64,000 bases of DNA from Tretioscincus oriximinensis (GCA_022410635.1 JAJVDF010000125.1:2003498-2067497), one strand, 5' to 3'. Shown: positions 35,231 through 47,805, numbered from the stretch's first letter. The notes: generated by a model not told the origin, from the letters alone. Numbers and translations: made by a program.

Positions 35231-38136
35231 TTAATATCTTTAATCTCATTAATATCAGGGATTATTAAAGTAAGTTATGAAAAATCTTGCTTGCCACATA
35301 TATTAAAAAAGCAGAATTTGAATTTTTTTAAAGAAGATTGTCTACAAAGGTAGAGTAAGAAGTCTTTTCTGCACTTATCTTTTGAACTATAAACTGCTCA
35401 AATCAAAGACATTGCTCTTCTACACTCTAGTGAGGACAAGAGAGGTTCCACCCTGAAACAGGCTGCTATAATCACATTCGATATCATTTCACCAGACACT
35501 GATCTGGTCATGGGAAGTTTGCAAAATGGCAAATGATTTGATGGATTGGTTTAGCAGTGAATCATTTTAGTGGCATTCCATGGAAATGGCCTCACTTATA
35601 GCCTTTGCAAGAGACTCCCAAAATCATGTAAGCTTCAAGTTCAGATTCTCTTCTGAGAAGAGATAGAAAAATTGGAACATTTTTGTTTAGAAAAGAGTCA
35701 AATGGAAAATAGACATTTATATATTAAATAAATAAATAAACACAGTGTGGGCAGAGAGTATAAGAAGAAAGTTGTCTTTCTTTCCACAAACTCCATATGT
35801 AAGGTTCACCATCAAAACTGCATGGTGGGAAAATCAGTACAAAATTCATCATCACCACTTCCCATTTCATATGCAGGCTGCATGCACACAGCATATTTCT
35901 TCCTCGATCAGATCGAGATGAGGACGAGTCCACCACATGGGTTAAGCATTTTTCAGCAGTCATCCTGCAACAAACACCATTTTTCCCGGAACAAACTATT
36001 TCTGGGATATTGATTCATCAATAATTCTGGAGAACCTGTTCTCTCGCGGCCAACCCCATCCTCTCCCGAGCATANGCGTATGCACAAAATAGGTGTGAGA
36101 GGTTAAAACAAGCGAGAATGCAGCAGTAGTTTCTAGTGGCTGTTACAAAAATTCTCGGACTGCACTGCCCTGAGATCAGTGAGCAATTTTACGGAACAGG
36201 GGCACTGGTCACGGAATATACAGGTTTGGTGTGCACAGACATGCAATTGCTATATTCCAGAATATAGCTTTATAGCNGTTTTTAAGTCATCATGTGCACG
36301 TAGCCATAGTTAAAACATTGAAATAAAGATGTGGAAAAATTCATGAAAGACTGTGTCACCAAAAGTTAGTACCTTGATTGGCTAGATGATTTTAGGGAAG
36401 TACAGAAAATATAGTGTCTTTGAAAGAAGCTTCTGGGAGACATGAAAAAGTATGTCCTTAAGCTCTGCTTATTAGTTTTCATATGAATCTGGCTACTGTT
36501 ATGGCAAGATGTTGCTGAATTACCTGGACTATAGATCCCATTGAGCAGGGTTTTTATGTTCATATGTGTTAGGTTTTTTTCATTAAGTACACCTCATCTT
36601 GACAATAGTGAGTAAATTTAATGATTCCAAATAAGCAATTTATTCTCTCAAAATCAGTCACATCATCATGGACATTTTTAAAGTCTAAATTGACACTGCA
36701 AAATTTGATACTAGGGACCTTTTCTCTTAATCATTTTTCTCTTAATCAATTAATGCACAGGGCTCATTAATGTGTTTTAGGAATCTGTTACAAAACATAT
36801 AATGCATGGTAAGATCCCTAAAGTGTATTACCAAACTTATGCAAATAGGCCAAGAAGTATGAGGCAGATCTTTGTAACGAAACAATGGTAAAATATTTTT
36901 CAGACTGTAGCCAACATGTGATGCCACTGATAGCAGAAAGACGCACTCAGACAGAAAGTGATTCAGCTCTGAGTTTGGTCTGCAGTGATTGTCCTTTGGT
37001 AGAGGACCTCCTTACATACTGTACACTAGCCAATCACTGCAGCCAATACTTCCCCCTGAAAATCATGCAACTAAGTACATTTCTTGCAAAGGCAAGGTTT
37101 CTCTCCAAAAACCCAGGGCAAAATGCCCAGGGCTTAACCAACTTCAAATAAAGTTCAATCTTCCCTACAAAATCACATAAGGGAACCTATAACAGTAAAA
37201 CCTATAACAGTAAAAACATGAAACTATATACATATACACATGTTTCACATGTCATATACTTATGACACAACATTTCCCAGTCTAACTTGACAATTTTCAA
37301 ATGAATGCAGCTATCGCTATATATTTAGATGCAATGAGAAAACAGTGTTTCAATCACAAAAACGACTCGAATCCTTTAGACTTTAACACTTTAACAAATA
37401 TGGTCACCCAGCAGGGACCATAAAAAGATGTCAAAAATAATAGATGAAGAAAAACTGCGATTCTGTAAAAGCTCTGTGTAATACTGCGATGCAATAGGAA
37501 AAGACAGAGATCAAATAGATAATCAACTTGAGTGTGAATGGTAACTGTTAACATAATAAATGCAAACAAATATCAACATGAAGTAAAGAATAATAGTTCT
37601 TTTATGGAGCAATTAACAGCAATGTGGTGACTTAATACAAGGAATTTAAACAGATTTTATTTTTTTCCCATGCCCTTGTAAGCTTTTTAAATAACTAGTT
37701 GTTGTTCCAAAATAAATATTAATATTGCTTCTATTACATTATTATCTCCTTTATTTTCAGCAATTTTATTGAGATGCAGCTTGTGGGAACTAATCATAAA
37801 AAGTAGGATAAAAACAGAGGAAAGGTAAAACAACTAATCAAATTATGAAGAACATATGTTTATTTTGTCATTTTCTTTTTTAATAAAAGTAGATTTTAAT
37901 TACATTAGGTAAGAAATCTAGTCCTTATTAGAAAGCGAAGGATAAAAATGAAAAATATTAGTTTCACCCTGGCCTGAAATGTGTTCAATCCCGCTTTATG
38001 TATTTGGAGCCATCTACTGGGCAGGTTCCAAAATGGAATTTTACAGTTAAAAAAAAGAAAAAGTTGAAGATTTGAAAACAGGAAGACTAAATGTTGCAAT
38101 CTACATAAATGAGGAATTGTGATAAACCAGTGGAAG
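35231..38136. other. TMTC2 last intron, no exon recognised
   Basis: AT-rich. A segment at 36150-36300 (CACGGAATATACAGG..ATTCCAGAATATAGCTTTATAGC) may be an eroded relative of the palindromic family at 47691 and 49363. A 16-bp repeat (CCTATAACAGTAAAA) is doubled at 37187-37216. Confidence 0.35.
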
Positions 38137-38290
38137 TTTGCCACAGGAAGTGGTGAGTTCGTCTTCGCTGGAAGTCTTTAAACAGAGACTGGACAGTCAT
38201 CTGTCTGGGATGGTTCAATGAATCCTGCATTGAGCAGGAGGTTGGACCCGGTTGCCATGGAGGTCCCTTCCAACCCTATGATTCTATGAA
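38137..38290 (+). mobile_element. CR1 LINE 3' end
   Basis: TTGCCACAGGAAGTGGTGAG..GCTGGAAGTCTTTAAACAGAG encodes the CR1 terminus (CHRKW-type, L-x-V-F-K-Q-R-L-D-S-H-L-S-G-M). It is followed by GGTCCCTTCCAACCCTATG and ATTCTATGA, the CR1 end octamer. Confidence 0.85.
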
Positions 38291-38384
38291 GATTTATGGG
38301 TTGAGGGAGAAAAACTGTGTCAGATTATAGGTCTTGAGCTTGGAGAAAAGTTAAATGGAGTTTGTAGACTGTGATACCTGTCTG

Positions 38385-38695
38385 CAGGTAGAGTCATAAA
38401 GGAGGCCCTCCTGACTATATACCACATATCTCAGTGGCAAGGAAGGTGGNAACCCAGAATAGGACATTCTCCATGGTAGCCCCCAGATTATGGAAAAGTT
38501 TCCCCTTTGAGGCATTCATCTCTGTATGTATTCGGAAAACACTTGAAAATGTACCTCTTTAAGCTGGCCTTTGGTTGCTCTCACTTCCCTACTTTTAGAT
38601 ATTGCTGTTTTAATATATATATATATATTATTGTTAACTGTCCTGAGACCTTCGGGTACAAGGAGGAATAGTAACATAGTTAAATAAATAAAATC
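38385..38695 (+). mobile_element. L2-like LINE 3' end
   Basis: Contains CTCTTTAAGCTGGCCTTTGG near a block resembling L2 terminal coding (F-R-K-T-L-E-N-V-P-L-x-x-A-G-L). Next comes TTATTGTTAACTGTCCTGAG..CTTCGGGTACAAGG and a terminal TAAATAAATAAA repeat, all typical of L2 3' ends. An (AT)9 run lies inside. Confidence 0.65.
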
Positions 38696-39324
38696 CCCAA
38701 AATAGCCTTACCACATTCTGATACTTGAGCATTTCTTCCTCATAGAATTTAAATAATAACTAGAAGACTCTTTCAATAATTTTGGGAAAGGAACTTCATA
38801 AAAAAAAATCAATGTAGCCAATCATAATCAATGAGCAACCTATAAAGTCCATAACAAAGTAAGTGGCCAATTAATGGCAAGAACCTGTTGTCAGAAAGGA
38901 ATGGCAAGATTTTGAGGAAGAGCAATCTGTAGAAATGTGAGGCAGGCTTTTTTGTTTAATGATCTGAATGCTTGTTCTTTGAGTATCTGCTGAAGGGACA
39001 TCTATTCTAAAAATAGTTGATAGGAAAAAGACAAATTTTCTGTTTTGGCAACTCTTTGTTGATTCTTCTCTCTTTTTATTTCAGAGGCTTTTTTGAAGCA
39101 AAATGGCGCAAGCAAGAGGAAGCAGCGATGATGGGGAAAGAAGTTTAGCTTTTTGATTTGCCTCCAAATTGCCCTCAAAAGTGTGATTGTTGCTTCTTTG
39201 CCTTTCCCTCCTGCTCTCTTTTATAATAGGTTTCATTTCTGAGGAATCTGAATGAGCAAAGAATTGTATGACTATAATCCAACATGCATCTAAATTACCT
39301 TGAAAATCTTNGCTGTTATTAGAT
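38696..39324. other. TMTC2 last intron, nothing firm
   Basis: AT-rich. A short open stretch after TTTATTTCAG at 39083 (GFFEAKWRKQEEAAMMGKEV) looks exon-like but is isolated and on the opposite strand to TMTC2. Confidence 0.4.
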
Positions 39325-39620
39325 TACAGAGTTGGAAGACCATCCAGGCCATCAGGTCAAGTAATCATTCCAGATAGATGGCTGCTTAGTTTCTCTTTAA
39401 AGACTTCCAGTAAAGGACAACTCACCACTGCCTGTGGCAACCTAGTCTATATGTTGATCACCCTTATTGTCAGAAAATTCTTTCTCATACCTAACTTGTA
39501 TCTACTTCTTTGTAGTTTCCTCCTAGTATTTCTAATCTTTCTTTCCTGTGCAAGTGAAAATATGGTCATATTGTGCCCCTTCTGCTCTGTGCAGCCCTTC
39601 AGATAATAATTTCCTTTAGG
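39325..39620 (-). mobile_element. CR1 LINE 3' end, old copy
   Basis: The + strand shows the complement of the CR1 tail: ACAGAGTTGGAAGACCATCC, CATTCCAGATAGATGGCTG, GACTTCCAGTAAAGGACAAC, then TCACCACTGCCTGTGGCAAC and the Asn-Arg-Leu-Pro..region. It is more diverged than the copy at 31000. Confidence 0.75.
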
Positions 39621-39640
39621 ATTTTATTTCTTAAGCTAAA

Positions 39641-40189
39641 TACCTAAGAGAAGAGGAAAGCAGTAGCAGCAAGAACAACAGGAGTAACAATAGCTACAGT
39701 AACTGCTGAAGGACTAAACTCTTATAAACAAACAATTTCTCATTCTGGATTAAAAAAAGGAACTTCTCTCTTCCTTATTGTTAAATTCTGAATTTTATAG
39801 CTGGATATGGGATGCCTATTAATAAACTATTAAAACATTCAAGTATTATTAGGGAACCTGTAGAAAAAAGAGAAATTTTGTCTACATGTGAACATAAGAT
39901 ACAACTTGATAGACATACCTCCTTCTAATGCTGTGTCTAAATATCACTTAATCCAATATACTTGAATTTTCTGTCTGGACATCTTTATTCCTGAATACCC
40001 AACAATAGCAGAATAAATATGTTACAGTATATCTGGATGTAATTTAAACTAAATAGTTCTCTGAGATTCTCTGATCTTTTAGCACTGCATAGATTTTTTT
40101 TTTATAGGTAAGAAAATCTGCATGGAGCTCTTTAATTTTTATGGAAGTGAAACCTTTTGGATAAAGTCCACTAAGTTGTGGATATTTTA
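39641..40189. other. TMTC2 last intron, nothing recognised
   Basis: AT-rich, no exon or repeat recognised. Confidence 0.4.
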
Positions 40190-40610
40190 AGCCTATAAAT
40201 AATACATTGAACAGGCNACGGAGAAAGACCATACTGGTGGAAACGCGTCTGGCCCTCAAGTTACTAAAGACTGAAGTACTTTCATACATTTCGTCCTGAA
40301 AAACTTCATTTGCACTACTTTTAGAACTTNATTCGGTCTTTTTGGACTTTTATACCTCTCATTTTGGACTGGTACATAATACTGGGCAGCTCCAATTTTC
40401 TATATTGTGGATATTGTGGATTACTAACTATTGTTTTAAATATATCTACATAATTTATCTAGTTGTGGAATTACTGTTTTGTCTTTGTACTTGGTGGGGA
40501 CACCCTAGGGTTTTGCTTTGTTTGGTGTGGTGTATTTGCTCCCGGGTATTTGTAGGGATTATTTTGTCCAATGCTTGGGTTTTGTCATGGCTGGCATGTG
40601 ATTCAAAATA
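40190..40610 (+). repeat. Unclassified repeat-like segment with GAAACGCGTCTGG
   Basis: Contains GGTGGAAACGCGTCTGG and CATTTCGTCCTGAA, followed by repeated GG(A/C)CTTTT / TTGGACT blocks and TGTGGATATTGTGGATTAC. CpG-containing GAAACGCG-type boxes are unusual in this AT-rich background. I recall similar boxes in amphibian and reptile repeats but cannot name a family. Confidence 0.3.
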
Positions 40611-40613
40611 TCA

Positions 40614-41130
40614 GATAAGAACATAAGAACATAAGAAGAGCCATACTGGATCAAGCCACAGCCCATCAAGTCCAGCATTCTGTGTCACACAGAGGCCCAC
40701 CAGGTGCACCTGGGCAGTCCGAACAGAGGAAAGCAAAATGTACACCTGTTCATGACTCCCTGCAAATGGTATTTCAGGAGTCCTGCCTGTTGCTCCATCC
40801 CGGAGGCAACAACCAGACATCCATCCTAGTATCCATTTATACCCTTGGTATCCATAAACCTGTCTAGTCCTGTCTTGAAACTATCCAAGCTGTTAGCTAC
40901 CACTACCTCTTCAGGAAGTAAATTCCACAGGTCGATGACCCTCTGGGTGAAAAAATACTTTCCTTTGTCTGTTCTCACTTTTCTATCCAACAGTTTTAAG
41001 GAGTGCCCCCTGGTCCTTGTGTTGTTTGACAGAGAAAACATTTTTTCTCTATTCACCCTGTCCATCCCATGCATGATTTTATACACTTCAATCAGATCAG
41101 CTCTCAAATGTAGAATATTCTTTATAGAAT
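40614..41130 (-). mobile_element. CR1/L3-like LINE 3' end with RT C-terminus
   Basis: A minus-strand frame of 93 codons (40826-41107) reads RADLIEVYKIMHGMDRVNRE, KMFSLSNNTRTRGHSLKLL, YFFTQRVIDLWNLLPEEVV and SLDSFKTGLDRFMDTKGING. The 3' UTR follows and ends in TATGTTCTTATGTTCTTA (minus). Same family as the element at 7490-8925 and better preserved. Confidence 0.85.
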
Positions 41131-41765
41131 ATAAAGAACGTGTTGAAAACTAATTGTTGATATGAAAAGACGAACCTATAAGAAAATACTTANCACAAAG
41201 ACGACGTATGTTAAAAAATACAATTCCAATGGTTCATAACAACAACAAAAATAAACAGTAAAATGTACTTGCCATTAAGTCAGGCCTCCCAAACAGAAAA
41301 ATGAAATAGAGGAATTGCAGATGGATAAGTCATCTTCCAAGCATAACAGAGGAAATTTTTTAATCCTATTTAGGAAATGCATATTTTATATGCAATTATC
41401 AGATACACAGCCAGAGTTCAGAATGGTATCTTTACTTTTTGAAACTAGTTATTAATTTATTTTCTGTGCAGAAAGCTCAGATGGAATGAACTACAGAATC
41501 TAAAAAGGGTGTTTCAATTATATTTTAAATTATGACTTNCATTTCATTAATCCTTCCTGCTTCATTTACTATTTTTTAAAAAACATTGTGTAGTTCCAAA
41601 GGAACAGATTAAAAAGCCTGCTTCAGCTAGTGACACGATGACTTCTTTCATACTATAGGGAAAGGAAACATTGCGAAACGTAAATAAATTAAATGAACAA
41701 TAAAATGGTTATGCTTTGTAGGTCAAAATTCACATAAATAGCAGATGAGGAAATATATGTTTCTA
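41131..41765. other. TMTC2 last intron, nothing recognised
   Basis: AT-rich, no feature recognised. Confidence 0.4.
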
Positions 41766-42055
41766 GAAGAAGAAGAAGTGGGTTCTTATACCCCGCTTTT
41801 CTCACCTTTTAAAGAGAGTCAAAGTGGCTTACAAGGGTATTTTGCCCAAAGGCTAACATTCTATCTTCCGTACGAGGCTGTGGCGGTTCCCATGTATCTA
41901 CTTGCAATCAGTTGCAATTTCTTGCAATTCTTGTTTTCGAATAGCTGGGTTGGCTATAGCTACAGGCTAGTGGAAGGTGCTCAACCCTCCCCACATCTGA
42001 CACAGGGCTTTTGAAACCCGAGGCAGTTTCCTAAGCGACTGAGCCATTTGTGNCT
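41766..42055 (-). repeat. tRNA-derived SINE with (TTC)n tail, copy C
   Basis: The reverse complement has the B-box-like GGTTTCAAAAGCCC, CTGTAGCTATAGCCAACCCAG, GGAACCGCCACAGCC, TTTGACTCTC..GAGAAAAGCGGGG, TATAAGAACC and (TTC)4. Confidence 0.75.
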
Positions 42056-44562
42056 GCCAGGCATTGTCCCTCTGGATTCCATGCGAGTTTTAATAATTGA
42101 ATGCTGTTCTATTCTTTGAGTTGAAGATTCTATCAAAACCTTCAAATAAATAGTCTTTAAAATTACTTTGCTAAACATCTTCTTTGAATTTCTGAATGTT
42201 TCTTGAAGGACACTATTATTTTAGGAAAAATATGAATCTATTAATCTAGGCTAACCAAAGTATTCAAGGTATTTTACCTCTATTATTTAGGGGTAACCTT
42301 TTCAATAAATTTTATGTAGAAAATTCAGTATCATGTTTCCCCAAGCAGCAGATATTCAACAATTGTCAGAAAAATTACAATACCTAAAGTCACATATTTA
42401 TAGCTTCAAAAAGATCTCCTTTCTAAACCAAACATTAAAAAAATCAGATGATTATCACCAATGAGAAAATTTATTTTGATAGCTATACTATTATGTATCT
42501 TCTGCCTACCTGGTTAAACAAATGTGATATTTTTGCTTTCNGGGACAATTCCTAGGGTTTTATACAAACAATGTATCAATTTTAAATAAGATCTATTAAT
42601 TCACAAAGTAATAGTTTGCAATTTATCCAAACATTTCTATAAATACTAAGGATATCTCAAGTGAAACGTGAAAGTAAGTGATTAATAAATTAATGGGGCT
42701 ATTTTTCTAATAAGCATGGCAATGGTCTTCAATGAGTGAAAATCTTGATGGATTATTTTCAGTTGCATTCAAACAGATGGTTTAATTTTTTTTGAATTGC
42801 TAATATACTGCTGTGGCTCTTGCATTATACTGCATTTTATATTTGAATGGCACCGAGGGAAATAAGAGACACAGAGAATGAATAAAAAAAAGAACACATA
42901 AGCTGTCTTTATCTGTGAAGCTGCTGATAAAGATTATGATTTATAGGTAAGGTGTGTGTAGGGAAGCATTAAATTATGAATCCCACATACAGTAGAAATC
43001 CAGGCAACAGATTTGGATAGACAAGCTCTGAACTTTCAGTGTACTCTTTTAGTAATTTTAGATAATCTTAATGGATTATGATGCTGCAACAATCAACTTT
43101 AAAAACTGACCTTGGAATTACATTAATGAATCTTTGATTTACTCTAGTTTTATATTTTATATAATTAATGAAAGATTGCTTTCAGAAATTTCTACTCTAT
43201 TGTTGCTCTGGAAAACGAATGGATCTTACACAATTTTCACAAGGAAATATTGTGAAGTCCTATTGTACAGTGAGTGTCACTTCTTATTAAGCACTACAAA
43301 AACAACAATAGCTACTCTTAATGGATTTCTCAGGCAAACACATTTGCCACAGATATTCAACAAAATATTGAGACAGCGTTGAGGTGGATGACAACCAAAT
43401 GAGAATGGATCTTAACAAGCAGCAATTACTGCAAGTAATTCTTCATCTTGTCAGAAAAATGAGAAGAGTGTTGGTTCTAGATGGTGCTGAATTCCCTTAA
43501 AAGAAAACATATGTATCAAAATCCAGCACTGCCACTAGGATACAAGGAATTTATGTGACAAAGAGTGTTTAGGAAGGGGTGTCGAGAGAAGTCACAGCAC
43601 ACAGACTTACCCTTTGAATTTTACATTCACAGAAACACATATGGTGTCCCTTGCTGGTGCAAACATCTGGTACCTCTCTCCCTCCCTGCCTCCCAGGGCC
43701 CACTTACCTAGCCTGCAATCTCTGTACTGCCATGATTCACAGGCCTTAAGTTTGGCCTAGAAGATGGGAATAGTAAAAAGAACCTCATCCCCTAGTGTAT
43801 TGCACAGAATTGATGAGGAGGACTGGGTTTTTCCTATACTCAGCATCCTCAAGGACAAAGTTAAGCCCCCTCCAAATCTTGCACCCTTGCCCTCCCATGA
43901 CTACACTCCTGTGTCTAGAAACAAGAAACTCAGTTTATGCATTTAATGTAGCACACTGTATTCATCTAAGGCTGCTGCTGTCTCTACTGATGTTTAAGAT
44001 AATCTGCAGCATTCCCTGGTTCACTGGGGCTTCTGATTTTTATCTGAACTATCCTCGTTCCCGAATTAGCTCAAATCAACCAAAGTACCAAGGTCACATT
44101 TGGTCAACTTTTCTGGGATATAATTGATAAAGCAACAAAAGTGGTAGTTTAGAAGTGAAAAAAACTGCATCCACATGCATTAAAAAGAAAGGACTTAAAG
44201 ATAGATTATAGTGATAGCTACTACAATGTTCTCATTTCAATTCTAATCCACATTTAAAGACCCGAAAACACCTTTACAAAATGGATTTTATATCATATAA
44301 TGTGGATGACAGGTGGGACTGGAACATGAACTGCNATATGTCACAACTTCTAATCCGCTTGGGAACTGTTTTTGAATGTATTTTAATACATTTTAAATTA
44401 TTAATATCTTAATGGCACCTTTAAAATATAATGCATCTCATCACCTAAATATTTTATTCAATCACTCCGTTAATTATATTATGCCTTTCTTCCCAACGTA
44501 TTCTTGAATATGTTGAGCATTTCCTCAAGAATTGGCATTTCTTCATTTAAGAATGTACTTAC
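42056..44562. other. TMTC2 last intron, nothing recognised
   Basis: Strongly AT-rich. Frames up to 110 codons (43795) have no domain. No repeat family recognised. Confidence 0.4.
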
Positions 44563-44626
44563 ATTAGGTCTCAGTTCAGCTGCCATTTTATAATATTTTT
44601 CAGCTGCTTCATTGAGGCTGGCTTGT
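44563..44626 (-). CDS. TMTC2: TMTC2 small 64-base coding exon (second from last)
   Basis: The acceptor reads N-TAG, where the N is an ambiguous base at position 44630. The exon starts with A, completing Arg from the previous AG, and continues QASLNEAAEKYYKMAAELRP and N. A perfect GTAAGT donor follows. Length is 64 bases (1 + 21 codons), ending in phase 0. It encodes a TPR helix B (LNEAAEKYYKMAAELRP). In the family I recall YYDLAARLRPN here, so KMAAEL is a conservative lineage change. An open frame continues past the donor, but its residues are intronic. Confidence 0.88.
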
Positions 44627-44844
44627 CTANTGGAGCATAAAAAAACAAAGTAAAGTTCAGAAAATCTCATAATGGAAATTTGCAACATGCAGAGGGCAAA
44701 TTTTATGAGTTCAAAAGTCAATGCTTCTAATTTCAGCTACAATATTCCCATAACATTTATTGTTTTCTTGAGTGTGTCATTTCTAATGCTGTCCAATTGT
44801 GCCATTTTTCATAGAAGTAAAACGATTAGTCTGGTCCAGAATAT

Positions 44845-45050
44845 CTATCAAAGGAGTCTTATAGCACTTTAGAGACCAACAAGAAAAAGGTAGGTAGTGT
44901 GAGTTTGTAGAGAACACTACCTTTTCAGATGCAGTTGAAGAACTAGGTTCCTACTGATGAAAAATAGAGTTCAGATTAAAAAGTAGGCTTCTCTACAAAA
45001 GCTTGTTGACCTGTTTTTCTTGTTAGTTAATAAGGTAGTACAAGACATCC
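44845..45050. repeat. Palindromic MITE-like element inside the 1-kb intron
   Basis: The left arm GGAGTCTTATAGCACTTTAG, AGACCAACAAGAAAAAGGT..TTTGTAGAGAA pairs with the complement of the right arm (GATGTCTTGTACTACCTTAT, TAACTAACAAGAAAAACAGGT..CTTTTGTAGAGAAG). Arms of about 80 bases. It takes up a fifth of the intron between 44626 and 45690. Confidence 0.65.
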
Positions 45051-45689
45051 CCCTTCCTTTATTCTGTTGCGCTATTAGTAATTATTTACTCACTTGTTTA
45101 ACTTTTATTATCTTTAGGGGCTCCTCAATGGGAAATATTCAACTTAGATAGCAATAAATTCTACTTGTCCGAGTCTGACCCCTGAAAGTCCAAACCCGGA
45201 TCCAAATTGTTCTGTTCAAAAATGTCTGATCAACCCAAAAAAAAATGGAATTTCATTTCTAATCAGAAGTGACAGTTTGCAGATGTCAGAAGAATCAAGC
45301 AATCCAGGAAGCATTACCAAGCTTGCAAAATATGCAAAACAATGATCAATTAAGGATAGTTTCTAAAACTTGAAAATGTGGTTTGTTTTGGCATCCGCCT
45401 CCTAAATGTCCTGTTTCTAAATTTCCGAGTCATGTGTTACACTAAAAACTGAATAGACATCTTTGTCTGACATAGGAACAGTTTTTGCCAAGCCTTCTAT
45501 TCACTTCTATTCACTGGAACTCCTTGGACATTTTTGAAATGCCCTGATTGAGGGAAAGTTAACACTAAGCATGGCTATGCATGATGTCATTTGTAGAAAA
45601 CAAGTATAACTTTGCAAATGCTAAGAAATTTTAACATTTAGAGGAACAGTTAAAGCTCATGTTGAAATTAAGGAACAAAAGAAACAAAC

Positions 45690-45804
45690 CTGAGCATGTG
45701 AGCAGCATTGAAAACAACATCAAACTCTGTATTATCCAACTCAGCTGCTTTCTTTGCCATCTCTGCAGCTTCTATCAGACGAGATTCTTCTAGGAGAAAC
45801 TGAC
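45690..45804 (-). CDS. TMTC2: TMTC2 internal coding exon (third from last)
   Basis: A TATATTTCAG acceptor is followed by GT (completing Gly), then QFLLEESRLIEAAEM and AKKAAELDNTEFDVVFNAAH. The exon ends ML plus AG, and the donor is GTTTGT. Length is 115 bases (2 + 37 codons + 2). The trailing AG joins the A at the start of the next exon to give Arg. The sequence holds one complete TPR (FLLEE..IEAAEMAKKAAELD) and the first helix of the next. The donor is weaker than its neighbours (GTTTGT rather than GTAAGT). The next intron is only about 1.06 kb. Confidence 0.9.
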
Positions 45805-46210
45805 CTGAAATATATACATATGTAGGATTGATCTGGGTTCAAGTCACACTTAAAATTAAGTTTGGGATTAAAGTAAAAAAGTAATCTTTATTTTTCCAAT
45901 TATTTTGTATTCTTGGGAGTTCCCTTATCATAAAAACATCAACTGAACAGTCACTGCATCTTTTTCCAGATTAAAATATAAAAAATAGATAAAGCTAAGA
46001 GATATGTAAGAGACTGAAAGAGCCTCTAAAATAAAACAAGTCGGTGTACCTAATTAAAATCCAAATCAAAACCCAATACAAGAAAAACTATAAAATAACA
46101 TAGAACAAAATCATGCCATTTAACACACATGATCACTTTATCTGAGTACAAGGATTCTTTTTTCCTTCTTTTTTAGCTTTAGACATTGTTTATATCAGAA
46201 TTTACAATGA
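45805..46210. other. TMTC2 intron, nothing recognised
   Basis: AT-rich intronic sequence. Confidence 0.4.
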
Positions 46211-46512
46211 GCAGTTGCTTAGGAACTCGTCTTTCGCCTGGGAGATCGGGTTTCGAGGCCCTGTGTTGGAAGTGGGGAGGGGTGAGCACCTTCCACTAGC
46301 CTGTAGCTCTAGCCAACCCAGCTATTCGAAAGCATGAATTGCAAGAAATTGCAACTGAATGCAAGTAGATACATGGGAACCACCATAGCCTGGTGGGGAA
46401 GATAGAATGTGAGCCTTCGGGCAAAATATATCCTTGTAAGCCGCTTTGAGTCCCTTTGAAAGGTGAGAAAAGCGGGGTATAAGAACCAAGTTCTTCTTCT
46501 TCTTCTTCTTCT
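46211..46512 (+). repeat. tRNA-derived SINE with (TTC)n tail, copy B
   Basis: The best-preserved copy: GCAGTTGCTTAGGAACTCG, GGGAGATCGGGTTTCGAGGC (B-box-like), CTGTAGCTCTAGCCAACCCAG, GGAACCACCATAGCCTGG, AAGCCGCTTTGAGTCCCTTT, GAGAAAAGCGGGGTATAAG and (TTC)6. Confidence 0.8.
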
Positions 46513-47690
46513 ACAGCAGATGGATTCTTTTTATACACTCTTGGAACAAAACATCAACCAAAAAATCCACCTTCCTGTTCTTCTCCACACTTCTTCAAGG
46601 AGTCTGCCAAAAGGAAGGCTGAATTCTGTTCACTAATTCTGTATTTAATGGATATACTCAGTGAAAGATTGCCCTACTTTATCATAGTTGTTACAGTCAG
46701 AAAAGATCAAGCTCCATAAATCTGCCTTTTACATAGAGTGCCATGAGGGTATCCTAGGAAGATGACTGTTGGATGTTGAAGGTGTCTGTTACCACACAGA
46801 CCCCTGGGAAGAATGCGCCAAAGCCTTTAGTATCTCATTTCAAATCATATATAACTGTTTAGATAGTGCCCACCACTATTAGTTCCTCTTGTCACTGCAG
46901 TCTAGGCTAGGGTTATCAGGAAAAAGCAGGATGGTGTTCTGCATCTTTAACNGTTGTGGGGAGGAGAGAAACAATCTCTTTTTTGACAACCTCTGCCCTT
47001 TTTTTTCCTGGTAAATCTAAGTGTAAACACATGTCAGCTTTAAAGAGTGCCACATATCCCTGCTCTGTAAATGAACCATACCATCAAAAGCCTATATTGA
47101 GGCCCTTCACAATATGAAGGACAGAGCTGAACTTTCAACACTGAAGATAATGAGGGATGGATATTTGGCTGACACATACCCTATCCTAAGGGCAGCAGAA
47201 ATTACTTTCACCTGCTACTGTGATGAGGACACAATCCACAAGACACCCCCCCACACACAAAAAAATCATTAAAGGAAAATCTGTTTTTAAAATGTATTAA
47301 TAATACAAAATTACAATACAACATCAAAACAAAAAGTAGCAAAATGATATAAAAATGAAAGGTAAGCATAATATATAGTACAATAGACAGTCAACACCTC
47401 TTTTAGTCCTGATTGAGAAAATCTCAAATATTTTCCAAATCACTGTAAATCATAGCAAATTGTGTAGATCAGCACTTCCTCAGTGGTTTCATGGAGCATA
47501 AATAATAAGTGTTGACCAATTCTTTATTCAGTCATTTGAGGGTTATTAAAAATTACTCTGTTTCTTATGAAATCAGTCATTAATTGTTCCGAAATACAGT
47601 GACACCATCTGATAAGTACCAAGTTAGCTAAATTAATAACAATTGTGCAGCTACTGTATTATTGTCAACTATTACAGGTATTGTCAACTA
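46513..47690. other. TMTC2 intron, nothing recognised
   Basis: AT-rich with no exon or repeat recognised. Confidence 0.4.
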
Positions 47691-47805
47691 AGCCTGCATC
47701 CACACAGTACTTATTTATTAAACTATAGTTGGATATTCCACAATAAAACATGGATATTCTGGAATAAATCAGTGGAACAAATAAAGTGATGTGGAGATGC
47801 AGGCT
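47691..47805. repeat. Foldback MITE, AGCCTGCATCC family, copy 1
   Basis: Starts AGCCTGCATCCACAC and ends GTGGAGATGCAGGCT, with inner TTGGATATTCCACAATAAA against TGGATATTCTGGAATAAAT. It shares all blocks with 49363-49511. Confidence 0.7.

Noticed and set aside
37187..37216. Two-copy CCTATAACAGTAAAA direct repeat, considered as a CRISPR-like or target duplication
   Set aside because: Only two adjacent copies with no spacer pattern; simple local duplication.
39083..39150. Exon-like stretch after TTTATTTCAG reading GFFEAKWRKQEEAAMMGKEV
   Set aside because: It is on the opposite strand to TMTC2, has a stop right after, and no partner exon was found.
46211..46280. tRNA-like B-box in SINE copy B, considered as a tRNA gene
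   Set aside because: The cloverleaf does not form and the segment is the head of a four-copy SINE.
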